From positions 1-8,863 of the forward strand of contig JACQRE010000032.1 of the NCBI GenBank assembly GCA_016206585.1: a DNA stretch of 8,863 bases. Reading direction: 5' to 3'. Every line of letters starts with the position of its first letter. The first letter of the stretch is position 1. The notes under the pieces were generated by a model. That model saw only the letters and a program-made list of their open reading frames with translations. It was not told the DNA's origin and made no database searches. Below are positions 1 through 5,716 of this stretch, one piece after another. Origin of the DNA: Candidatus Omnitrophota bacterium. Lineage in GTDB: Bacteria; Omnitrophota; Gorgyraeia; Aquiviventales; Aquiviventaceae. The position numbers and the translations under genes are program-made.

Positions 1-71
1 ATCACCTTGTGGTCGGTCGAGAAGATGTAGGTCCGGAAGAATCCGTGTGGGGCCTCGTGTGCCGTGCTCAT
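1..71 (-). CDS. ctaD: Cytochrome c oxidase subunit I, N-terminal fragment (runs off the window)
   Basis: Only the first 23 codons plus two bases are present. The translation starts MSTAHEAPHGFFRTYIFSTD and continues HKV; the STDHKV stretch just before the first membrane helix is the usual N-terminal signature of haem-copper oxidase subunit I. In the complete enzyme this subunit carries haem a, the haem a3-CuB oxygen-reducing centre and the proton channels in the inner membrane. The ATG at 71-69 has a GAGGT ribosome site (80-84 on the plus strand) eight bases upstream, which supports the start. It follows coxB on the same strand, the usual order for aa3-type oxidases. Everything after residue 23 lies outside the window, so the A/B subclass and any fusion to subunit III cannot be judged. 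Confidence 0.85.
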   Translation of the reverse strand, partial: MSTAHEAPHGFFRTYIFSTDHKV

Positions 72-100
72 CTCAACCAACCTCATCCTGCTGATCAGAA

Positions 101-234
101 TCACCAAACATCAAAATCCAAGATCCAAATAAACACCAATCACCAATGTCCCAATCATCAAACACCTGTTTGGTGATTTGGTGATTGGTCCATTGGTGAT
201 TATTTGGTGTTTGGCATTTGGTCATTGGTGATTG
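101..234. repeat. AT-rich heptamer repeat array with inverted halves between coxB and ctaD
   Basis: Almost the whole 166-bp coxB-ctaD gap is built from 7-8 bp units. On the plus strand the left half repeats variants of TCACCAA (101-107, 140-146, with ACATCAA, AATCCAA, GATCCAA and TCATCAA). The right half repeats variants of ATTGGTG (192-198, 224-230, with TTTGGTG, ATTTGGTG and ATTGGTCC). The halves are approximate reverse complements around a centre near 165/166 (AAACACCTGTTT, 160-171), so the element can fold into a long imperfect hairpin in DNA or mRNA. Its base composition is far more AT-rich than the flanking genes. It stops four bases before the coxB stop codon and leaves the ctaD ribosome site free. 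No open reading frame of note is seen inside. Function is unknown; it could stabilise mRNA, attenuate transcription between the two oxidase genes, or be a mobile or expanded repeat. Confidence 0.8.
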
Positions 235-237
235 CCG

Positions 238-1029
238 TTACGATGCCTGCTCCGCCAGCTGCTCACTCAACCAGGTGGTGAGCGCCTCCGGGGATTCGAT
301 GACCAGAAACCCGCGCATGCGGTAGTGGCCCAAGCCGCACAGCTCCGCGCAGGCGATCTCATAGTGTCCCGTCTTGGTCGCGTTGACCCACAGGCGCGTC
401 GTGATCCCCGGCACCGCGTCCTGCTTCACCCGGAACTGCGGGACGAAGAAGCTGTGGATGACGTCCTTGGACTTCAGATGCAGCAGCACCGTCCGGCCGA
501 CGGGCAGGTGCATCTGGTTGATCGTCGTGATGTCATCCGCGGTGTTCAGCGCCCCATCCGCGCCCGCGTAGCGGACGTTCCACGCGAACTGCTCCCCCGT
601 CACCTCCACCTCCAGATCGGGCGGCGGCGGGGTGCCCCGCACGTGCGACCAGACCCGCTGGCTCTTGAAGGTGAGCCACACCATGATGAGCGCCGGGATG
701 ACCGTCCAGATGATCTCGGCGAGCTGGTTGCCGTGCGTGTAGGCCGCGGAACGGCCGGGCCGGCGGCGGTAGCGGAGAATGAAGAGCAGCAGCGTCGCCT
801 GCACGAGGACGAACACGACGCCCGTGATCACCAGCACGATGTAGAAGAGCCGGTCGATCGCCGGTGCCGTCGTCGTGACCGCCTCCGGCAGCCAGATCCG
901 AACGCCCGATGATCCGAACGCCCACGCGTTCACCGGTGCTGCCAGCACGCACAGCGTCGCACCCACCGCCCTGCGCAATGCGGAATGCGGCGTACCCGCG
1001 GTCGCTTCACGCAAGCCGCGACTCCGCAT
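238..1029 (-). CDS. coxB: Cytochrome c oxidase subunit II with CuA site
   Basis: CoxB receives electrons from periplasmic donors at its binuclear CuA centre and passes them to subunit I. Read from ATG 1029 it has 263 residues: a signal-like segment (about 21-37), two membrane helices (about 60-88 and 103-122, with the EIIWTVIP motif), then a periplasmic cupredoxin domain. The CuA ligands are all visible: H192 in DVIHSFFVP, then C227, E229, C231, H235 and M238 in CAELCGLGHYRM. There is no C-terminal cytochrome c domain, so this is the short form. The start is uncertain. The frame stays open upstream to 1155, but that would overlap the preceding lipoprotein gene, which ends at 1070. ATG 1029 lies inside a palindromic repeat. 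A GTG at 966, with an AGGG about three bases upstream, would give a shorter protein that lacks the arginine pair before the signal segment. ctaD follows after the AT-rich repeat. Confidence 0.93.
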   Translation of the reverse strand: MRSRGLREATAGTPHSALRRAVGATLCVLAAPVNAWAFGSSGVRIWLPEAVTTTAPAIDRLFYIVLVITGVVFVLVQATLLLFILRYRRRPGRSAAYTHGNQLAEIIWTVIPALIMVWLTFKSQRVWSHVRGTPPPPDLEVEVTGEQFAWNVRYAGADGALNTADDITTINQMHLPVGRTVLLHLKSKDVIHSFFVPQFRVKQDAVPGITTRLWVNATKTGHYEIACAELCGLGHYRMRGFLVIESPEALTTWLSEQLAEQAS

Positions 1030-1058
1030 TCCGAGCTCCGAGCTCCGAACTGCGTAAT
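973..1058. repeat. GC-rich heptamer repeat with inverted halves at the 5' end of coxB
   Basis: On the plus strand the left side reads as successive 7-mers GCGCAAT, GCGGAAT, GCGGCGT (973-993). The right side reads CCGCATT, CCGAGCT, CCGAGCT, CCGAACT, then GCGTAAT (1024-1058). CGGAATGCGG at 981-990 and CCGCATTCCG at 1024-1033 form a perfect 10-bp inverted repeat around a 33-bp spacer. The element reaches from the lipoprotein-coxB gap into the coxB reading frame, and the ATG at 1029-1027 is inside its right arm. The architecture (7-bp units, inverted halves) is like that of the AT-rich array on the other side of coxB, although the unit sequence differs. No function can be assigned. Confidence 0.7.
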
Positions 1059-1069
1059 ACTCACAGAAA

Positions 1070-1873
1070 TTACTGGGCTGTGAAGGTAAACTCGAGCGAC
1101 GTCGTCTCGCCGTCGCCGACGCTGATCGTCTGCGTCTTCGTGCCGTACTGCTCATGCCACGCCTCGATCACGTAGGTGCCCGCCGGCAGCCCCGCGATCG
1201 TGAAGGCGCCGTCCGCCCCGGAGACGCCGAAGAATGGATGCTCCACCACGCCGGCGAAGGCCCGCATCCAGGGGTGCACGTTGCACTTGAACGTGACGCC
1301 GATCTCCGGCTTGGTGAACTTCTTGGTCGTCTTCATGCCTTTCACCGGCTGGGCGATGTTGAAGGGGGGGTTGACACCCGGCTTCGCGTTGATGTTGTGG
1401 AGGGTCCCATCGCTGTTGACGATCTCGAAGGGCTGATTCACCTGGATGCCCAACACGCGCGGCGTGTACCAGCAGCCCTGCTGGTTGAGGACCACCGGCT
1501 GCGTCGGGACCGGAAACGGCCCCTTCGCCCCTTCTTTGACGTACACGAACACGTGCTTGAGCCCGCCGTTGGCGTCCGCCACGACATCCTCGGTATAGAC
1601 CGGGCTCGCGTGCTGCTGCTGGCAGACCGGGTCGGCGTCCATCTTCACCTTCTCGGCGGCGGGAGCGGTCCCGTTCAGGCGGACCGTGCCCTGAATGGAC
1701 GCCGAGCCCGTCGCCGCAGGCTGGCCCGCCGAGGCCTGAGCCGCCTGGGCAGGCGCGCTGGAGGCCGCCTGGCCTTCCGTCGTCGCCGAGGCATCCTGGG
1801 GCTTGCTGCTGCCGCAACCGATTGCCACGAGGATGGCGATGAGCGCGGGAGCGATCCGTGAGCAACGCGTCAT
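1070..1873 (-). CDS. Cupredoxin-like lipoprotein with carboxypeptidase-regulatory-like C-terminal domain
   Basis: A probable periplasmic, membrane-anchored copper electron-transfer protein of 267 residues. The N-terminus is a lipoprotein signal with its cleavage site before C20 (VAIGC, then GSS). It is followed by a flexible Ala/Ser/Gln-rich tether (about 24-58). The middle domain (about 60-210) resembles plastocyanin-like and methylamine-utilisation-type proteins. It contains H159 in GTLHNINA and the pattern C197-x-x-H200-x-x-M203 in CNVHPWM, matching a type 1 copper site (His, Cys, His, Met). C84 and C134 could form a disulfide. The C-terminal part (about 217-260, DGAFTIAGLPAGTYVIEAW) is a carboxypeptidase-regulatory-like beta-sandwich. 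AAGGAGG (1881-1887) seven bases before ATG is an excellent ribosome site. It lies between a diheme cytochrome gene and coxB, so electron delivery to the oxidase is a reasonable inference; a role in copper supply to CuA is an alternative. Confidence 0.85.
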   Translation of the reverse strand: MTRCSRIAPALIAILVAIGCGSSKPQDASATTEGQAASSAPAQAAQASAGQPAATGSASIQGTVRLNGTAPAAEKVKMDADPVCQQQHASPVYTEDVVADANGGLKHVFVYVKEGAKGPFPVPTQPVVLNQQGCWYTPRVLGIQVNQPFEIVNSDGTLHNINAKPGVNPPFNIAQPVKGMKTTKKFTKPEIGVTFKCNVHPWMRAFAGVVEHPFFGVSGADGAFTIAGLPAGTYVIEAWHEQYGTKTQTISVGDGETTSLEFTFTAQ

Positions 1874-1880
1874 TGGGGCT

Positions 1881-1887
1881 CCTCCTT
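1881..1887 (-). promoter_or_regulatory. Strong Shine-Dalgarno of the cupredoxin lipoprotein gene
   Basis: The minus strand reads AAGGAGG seven bases before the ATG at 1873, close to the ideal anti-16S sequence and spacing. It lies in the 39-base gap after the cytochrome gene. It is the strongest ribosome site in the respiratory set, suggesting this protein is made in quantity. Confidence 0.8.
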
Positions 1888-1912
1888 GAGTCGTGTGCCT
1901 GCTGTGCCGTGT

Positions 1913-3361
1913 TCAATGGCCGCCCGACGGCCGTGTTGGATCGCGCAGCGAGAGCTCTACCCACGGGGATACCGCGCGCGCGTCGGCGTTGCCGCCGTCC
2001 CACACCGCGAAGGCGATCGATGTGAACGCCCCGGCCGTGATGGCGGCAGCTCCCTCGGGAGCCTGCGGCTGCAACGGGCGCTGCAGTAACACCTGCCACC
2101 GACCGTCGTCATAGGACGACGCCGCGGTCCGCGTGGCCGGCCATCGCGGCGCGGATCGCACCCCGTCAAATTCAGCCGCCAGCGTTTCACCCGAGACACC
2201 CGCCGCCGACCAGTAGCACAGATCGAGCCTGGGCGCACCGGCGTACGGCCAGGCCTGCAGCGTCACCACGTCGCCCTGGGTGTCCGCCGGCTTCAACACC
2301 AACGCCAACGCGTCCGGCGCGGGACTCTCCGCCGCTTCTTGCGTCGGATCATCCCACGTCAGGCGGAACGCGATCGTGTCCTCATTATACACCGCCTGCA
2401 TCCGGATCGCCCGCACCGTCGGCGGATGCGCCCACTCGCCGGCCGGTTGGACGACGTTGCGCAGCCGCAGGTCGGTGCGCTCGGCCTGACCCCAGCGCGG
2501 ATCGTCCAGCGACGCCGGCAGGGATCCGGACACGCGCAGCGGGTGCGCGATCATGTGCCAGGCAGGGGGCTCCTGCAGCGAGGCCACGTAATAGGCCAGG
2601 TGCCAGATGTCCTCGCCCGACACCGCCTCGGCGTACGAGGGCATGCCGGCCCCGTCGATGCCGGTGATCAGGCGCAGGGCGATGTCGCGCGGCGCCGCAC
2701 CGCCGCGGAACGTCCAGCCCTGGGTGAAGTCCGCCGGGCGGATGGGCATCCCCCAATCGTCGACCAGGCCGGCGGCCGACATGCCGTTCGCGCGGCCGGA
2801 TGCTCCGTGGCAGGCCGCACAGCCCAGCTGCTGGTAGACCGCCTGGCCCTTCTCCAGATCGGCGCGCTTCGCGCCGGGATCCGGCGGCATCGTCACCGGC
2901 GAAGGAGGTGTGTGCTCGAAGACCGGCGAGAGGCTCTTGAGGTAATCCACCAGCCGCCAGCGGGTCGCCTCATCAAGCTGTTGCCAGTCCGGCATGTTGG
3001 TGCCCGGCAGCCCGCGGTGGATCGTCTGGAAGAGGTCCTCGTCGGTGGGCGGCGTGCCGCTGGCGGTGCTGCGGAACTTGTAGACGCCCAGCGTCAGATC
3101 GCGGGGTCTTGGGTAAAAGCGCTTGGCATCGACGCCATCCCCTTTCCCGGCCGCCCCGTGACAGCGCGCGCAGGAGCGGCCGTAGGCCGCCTGGCCCGCC
3201 TTGGGATCGGGGGCTGGCCGCTCGGACGCGGCGAGGGCCCCTCCCCCAGCCAGCCAGAGGATGGCGGCAAGTCCCCACACCACACGCGGATTCGAAGCGT
3301 TTGGTGTGGGGACAAGTAACACAAGGCCTGTCCGTGTTGTCGGTTGAGAAGCGAACGGCAT
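1913..3361 (-). CDS. Periplasmic diheme cytochrome c fused to an ethylbenzene-dehydrogenase-like haem-binding domain
   Basis: A 482-residue secreted electron-transfer protein. After an N-terminal export signal (hydrophobic run about 27-45, likely cleavage after ALA) come two class I cytochrome c domains. Domain 1 has C64ARC67H68 with M123 (GTNMPDW) as likely sixth ligand. Domain 2 has C181AAC184H185 with M240 (GAGMPSY). Residues from about 270 to 475 (including QAVYNEDTIAFRLTWDDP, 322-339) look like the EB_dh / DMSO-reductase-family gamma-subunit haem-binding fold, which in ethylbenzene and nitrite oxidoreductases holds a b-type haem. The presumed partner catalytic subunits are not in this window. 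It is the first gene after the promoter at 3393-3421 and precedes a copper lipoprotein and coxB, so transfer of electrons to the oxidase is the likely role. The start is unsure: ATG 3361 has no evident ribosome site, and a strong hairpin lies within codons about 17-31. Confidence 0.88.
   Translation of the reverse strand: MPFASQPTTRTGLVLLVPTPNASNPRVVWGLAAILWLAGGGALAASERPAPDPKAGQAAYGRSCARCHGAAGKGDGVDAKRFYPRPRDLTLGVYKFRSTASGTPPTDEDLFQTIHRGLPGTNMPDWQQLDEATRWRLVDYLKSLSPVFEHTPPSPVTMPPDPGAKRADLEKGQAVYQQLGCAACHGASGRANGMSAAGLVDDWGMPIRPADFTQGWTFRGGAAPRDIALRLITGIDGAGMPSYAEAVSGEDIWHLAYYVASLQEPPAWHMIAHPLRVSGSLPASLDDPRWGQAERTDLRLRNVVQPAGEWAHPPTVRAIRMQAVYNEDTIAFRLTWDDPTQEAAESPAPDALALVLKPADTQGDVVTLQAWPYAGAPRLDLCYWSAAGVSGETLAAEFDGVRSAPRWPATRTAASSYDDGRWQVLLQRPLQPQAPEGAAAITAGAFTSIAFAVWDGGNADARAVSPWVELSLRDPTRPSGGH
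3271..3313. repeat. 43-bp hairpin palindrome inside the cytochrome signal-peptide codons
   Basis: GTCCCCACACCA (3271-3282) is perfectly complementary to TGGTGTGGGGAC (3302-3313). After one C-T mismatch the stem continues with ACGC/GCGT (3284-3287 with 3297-3300), leaving a nine-base loop, GGATTCGAA. Sixteen of 17 positions pair, so the mRNA would form a very stable stem 48-90 bases downstream of ATG 3361. There is no T-tract after it, so it is not a typical terminator. It encodes the odd segment VPTPNASNPRVVWG between a weakly hydrophobic start and the main hydrophobic core. It may be an inserted small palindrome or a translation or mRNA-stability element. Confidence 0.8.
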
Positions 3362-3392
3362 GCCAGGGATCCGGAGGCTGTACGATCAGGTC

Positions 3393-3421
3393 ATTCTAGC
3401 GAAGCGGGGGAAGTTCGTCAA
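3393..3421 (-). promoter_or_regulatory. Sigma70-type promoter for the respiratory genes
   Basis: The minus strand carries TTGACG (3416-3421, five of six matches to TTGACA), a 17-base spacer and TAGAAT (3393-3398, five of six matches to TATAAT). Transcription would begin near 3386, about 25 bases before the cytochrome ATG at 3361. The -35 box overlaps the TGA stop codon of lpxD (3418-3420), so the promoter is packed into the 56-base gap. This gives cytochrome, lipoprotein, coxB and ctaD their own transcription start, separate from lpxD. Confidence 0.65.
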
Positions 3422-4494
3422 CGCGCGGAGGACTTCTTCTTGGGGGCGGCGGCGCGCCGGGATCGGTTGAGCTGCTTGAGCACCTTGGGCAGAAACGCGA
3501 GGGCGGCGAGCTCCCGCTTGACGGTCTTGAGCTCGCGGGCCGGAAAGCCCCAGACCGTCCGGCCGGCCGGGATGTTCCCGATGACGACGGCGGCGGCTCC
3601 GAGGCGGGCGTCGTCGCCGATCGCGGTGTGATCGACGACGCCGGCTTTGCCGCCCATAATGACCCGGTCGCCGACCGTGACGCTGCCGGCCAGGCCCGCC
3701 TGCCCCGACATGAGGACGTGCTCGCCGATCACGTCGTTGTGGGCGATCTGCACGAGGTTGTCGACCTTGGTGCCGCGCTTGATGAGGGTCGACCCCAGGG
3801 TCGCGCGGTCCACGCAGACGTTCGCCCCGAGCTCCACGTCGTCCTCGATGATGACGTTGCCCAGCTGCGGGATCTTGAGGTGCCGGCCCTCCGTCCACAC
3901 GTAGCCGAACCCGTCCGCCCCGATGACGGTCCCGCCGTGGATGATGACCCGGTGGCCGATGCGGCTGCCGTGCCGGATGACCACGTTGGGACCGATGGTG
4001 CACCGCTCGCCGATGACGACCCCCTCGCCGATGTGCACTCCCGATTCGATGAGCGTGCCAGCGCCGATCCGCGCGCGGGGCCGGATCACCGCGCACTCGC
4101 GGATCGTCACGCCCTCCCCGAGCTCGGCATCCGGGGCCACGACGGCATCCCGGTGGATGCCCGCCGGGGGTTTCGCGGCCTCCTGCGCGGCCTGGAACAG
4201 ATACATGACCTTGACGAACGCCAGCCGCGGGTGGTCGACCCGCAGGAGCGTGTGCCCTTCGATGTCCGGAAAGCTCTTGGACACGATCACCGCACCCGCG
4301 CGGGTCCGGCGGACCAGGGGCGCGTACTTGTCGAACTCGGCGAAGGTCAGCTCGCCGGGGCCCGCCAGCTCGAGCGCATTCACACCGGTGATGAGCGTCT
4401 GCGGATCGCCGGGGGATCGCGCGCCGATGTGCGCTTCGATGGCGCCCAAGGTCAGCGCGGGGGCGGGCGGCGCAAGCGAGTCAGGGCTGGACAT
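3418..4494 (-). CDS. lpxD: UDP-3-O-acylglucosamine N-acyltransferase
   Basis: LpxD performs the third step of lipid A synthesis, moving a 3-hydroxyacyl chain from acyl carrier protein to the 2-amino group of UDP-3-O-acylglucosamine in the cytoplasm. The 358-residue product is near the family length. Residues about 14-105 form the uridine-binding N-terminal domain (GELTFAEFDKYAPL). Residues about 110-315 are hexapeptide repeats of the left-handed beta-helix (for example VTIRECAVIRPRARIG). The catalytic histidine is H252 in VQIAHNDVIGEH, and GADGFGYV (192-199) is also typical. The tail (344-358) is rich in Lys and Arg, beyond what is usual. No good ribosome site precedes ATG 4494. Its usual neighbours (bamA, skp, fabZ, lpxA) are absent here; it sits alone between a response regulator and respiratory genes. 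Confidence 0.95.
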   Translation of the reverse strand: MSSPDSLAPPAPALTLGAIEAHIGARSPGDPQTLITGVNALELAGPGELTFAEFDKYAPLVRRTRAGAVIVSKSFPDIEGHTLLRVDHPRLAFVKVMYLFQAAQEAAKPPAGIHRDAVVAPDAELGEGVTIRECAVIRPRARIGAGTLIESGVHIGEGVVIGERCTIGPNVVIRHGSRIGHRVIIHGGTVIGADGFGYVWTEGRHLKIPQLGNVIIEDDVELGANVCVDRATLGSTLIKRGTKVDNLVQIAHNDVIGEHVLMSGQAGLAGSVTVGDRVIMGGKAGVVDHTAIGDDARLGAAAVVIGNIPAGRTVWGFPARELKTVKRELAALAFLPKVLKQLNRSRRAAAPKKKSSAR

Positions 4495-4531
4495 GATGCG
4501 TGGTGCGGTGATCGGAATCGAGGAAGCCGGC

Positions 4532-4545
4532 GCCTGACGTCAGGC
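4532..4545. repeat. Perfect 14-bp palindrome at the response-regulator stop codon
   Basis: GCCTGACGTCAGGC is its own reverse complement and contains the TGA stop codon of the receiver gene (4540-4542). It could be a short stem with a four-base ACGT loop between the two genes, or a dimeric-protein binding site before lpxD. There is no T-tract, so I do not call a terminator. Chance is possible in GC-rich DNA. Confidence 0.4.
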
Positions 4546-4917
4546 CCCGACGATCTTCTTGATGTACGCAATGATGTCTTGGAGGCTGGTCAACTTGGAG
4601 AGGAGCGGCCGGCCGCCGAGCGTGGTGCGCTTCGCGGCCACTTCCTCTTTGGTCACCGCCGCCGTCAGGAAGACGACGGGGATCTTCGACGTGCTGGGCT
4701 CCTCCTCGAGCTGCGTGGCCACATCGCCGCCGTCCATGTCCGGCATCATCACATCGAGGAGGATCAGGTCCGGCTTGAACGCCTTGGCGGTGCCCAGGCC
4801 GTGGGACCCGGCGTTCTCCACGCAGACCTCATAGGCGCCGGTCTTCTCCAGGTAGAGCTTGAGCGGTGTGGTGATGTCGTCCGAGTCGTCAATGATCAGG
4901 ATCCGCTTCTTCGCCAT
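4540..4917 (-). CDS. Stand-alone response-regulator receiver domain (CheY-like)
   Basis: A single-domain phosphorylatable signalling protein of 125 residues with no output domain. The receiver signature is intact: acidic pair D10-D11 (ILIIDDSDD), phospho-acceptor D55 in LILLDVMMPDMDG, and T85 in VVFLTAAV. The usual Lys-Pro near the C-terminus is changed: K108 in LLSKLTS is the likely conserved lysine but is followed by Leu. Such proteins act by binding partners or as phosphate relays; the partner histidine kinase is not in this window. A TATAAT box at 4933-4938 ends 15 bases before the ATG, implying a leader of only about 8-10 bases, and there is no Shine-Dalgarno, so initiation is probably near-leaderless. 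lpxD follows 45 bases downstream; a functional link to it is not shown. Confidence 0.93.
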   Translation of the reverse strand: MAKKRILIIDDSDDITTPLKLYLEKTGAYEVCVENAGSHGLGTAKAFKPDLILLDVMMPDMDGGDVATQLEEEPSTSKIPVVFLTAAVTKEEVAAKRTTLGGRPLLSKLTSLQDIIAYIKKIVGA

Positions 4918-4932
4918 GGGCCGGTTGAGACT

Positions 4933-4960
4933 ATTATACGCAAATCCCTGGTGAGGTCTA
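4933..4960 (-). promoter_or_regulatory. Promoter of the response-regulator gene
   Basis: The minus strand has a perfect TATAAT (4933-4938). A weak -35 candidate, TAGACC (4955-4960, four of six), lies 16 bases upstream and overlaps the TAG stop of the hydrolase gene. The predicted start of transcription, about 4926, is only about nine bases from the ATG at 4917. The -10 is convincing; the -35 is not strong. Confidence 0.6.
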
Positions 4961-5704
4961 GGCCGAAGCTGGCGGCGGAAGCGTTTGCGCCAGCCAGCTG
5001 TTGATCAGGCTGACGAAGCGGTCCGGGTCATCGCGGAAGAGCGCTTCGGCGTGGCTGCCGCCCTCGAGGATCTCGAGCCGCTTGGGCTCTGACGCGGCGG
5101 CGTAGAGACGCCGGCTGTGGTCGACGCCCACGATCACGTCGCGGGTGCCGTGGATGAAGAGCAGCGGGATCGGGGCGAGCTGCGACACGTGGTCCACCGC
5201 GCGCTCTTTCGACAGCAAGAGGTTCCCCGGCCGGCAACCGGCTCCCCGCTCCCACCCTTGGAGCCCTGTGCGGATCGCCTCCGGAGTCCAGAACTGAAAC
5301 TCGATCGCCTCAAAGGTACTCGGCGCACTGACCGCAATGAGGCCGTGCACCTGCGCCGGGGAGTGGCTCAGCGTATTGATGGCGATGGCTCCACCCATCG
5401 AGAACCCGATCACGGCCAGACGGGCGTACCGCGCTCTCGCCCACCCCAGCACCGCGTCCAGATCCGCAGGCTCCTGCGCGGAGAAGGTATACCGCCCGCC
5501 CGACCGGCCATGCCCGCGGAAGTCCATCGCGATCACATCGCAGGACTCCGCCAGGGCTTGGCTCAGATGCTGAAACGTCGGCGTGTCCTTGCTCTGGAAA
5601 AATCCAGGGCACACGATGACCGCCGCCTGCCGACCGCCACCGTAGCGCCGGAACGCGATGCGGACGCCATCGCGAGTCGTCACCGAATGGCCCGGATCGC
5701 TCAT
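4958..5704 (-). CDS. Alpha/beta hydrolase (serine hydrolase, substrate unknown)
   Basis: A cytoplasmic serine hydrolase with the alpha/beta fold; there is no signal peptide. Numbered from a possible GTG start at 5710 (250 residues), the nucleophile elbow is GFSMGG with S104, the acid is D191 in HGTRDVIV, and the base is H220 in EGGSHAEALF. The oxyanion region is CPGFFQSKD (34-42), and MDFRGHGRSGG (62-72) is the classic strand preceding the nucleophile. The family includes esterases, thioesterases and lysophospholipases; the substrate cannot be read from sequence. I take ATG 5704 (MSDPGHSV) over GTG 5710, since neither has a clear ribosome site and the difference is two residues. It starts 12 bases after the GDYXXLXY gene and so is probably in the same transcript as that gene and the DUF2157 gene. 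Confidence 0.9.
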   Translation of the reverse strand: MSDPGHSVTTRDGVRIAFRRYGGGRQAAVIVCPGFFQSKDTPTFQHLSQALAESCDVIAMDFRGHGRSGGRYTFSAQEPADLDAVLGWARARYARLAVIGFSMGGAIAINTLSHSPAQVHGLIAVSAPSTFEAIEFQFWTPEAIRTGLQGWERGAGCRPGNLLLSKERAVDHVSQLAPIPLLFIHGTRDVIVGVDHSRRLYAAASEPKRLEILEGGSHAEALFRDDPDRFVSLINSWLAQTLPPPASA

Positions 5705-5716
5705 GACCACCGCGCG

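Noticed and set aside
101..234. CRISPR array
   Set aside because: Units are 7-8 bp, degenerate and inverted at the centre; there are no 25-35 bp direct repeats with unique spacers and no cas genes.
1030..1155. Upstream extension of the coxB frame to 1155
   Set aside because: It would overlap the end of the lipoprotein gene and adds an Arg/Ser-rich segment unlike CoxB.
2384..2391. TATAATG-like sequence on the minus strand within the cytochrome gene
   Set aside because: It encodes part of the conserved AVYNED stretch and no gene starts nearby.
2339..3319. A 326-codon plus-strand open frame opposite the cytochrome gene
   Set aside because: Arg-rich translation with no motif; the minus strand has two CXXCH haem sites and conserved ligands.
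3628..5004. A 458-codon open frame on the plus strand opposite lpxD and the response-regulator gene
   Set aside because: It is the mirror of two well-supported genes; its translation is rich in Asp, Arg and His, with no recognisable domain, as expected from GC-rich third positions on the other strand.
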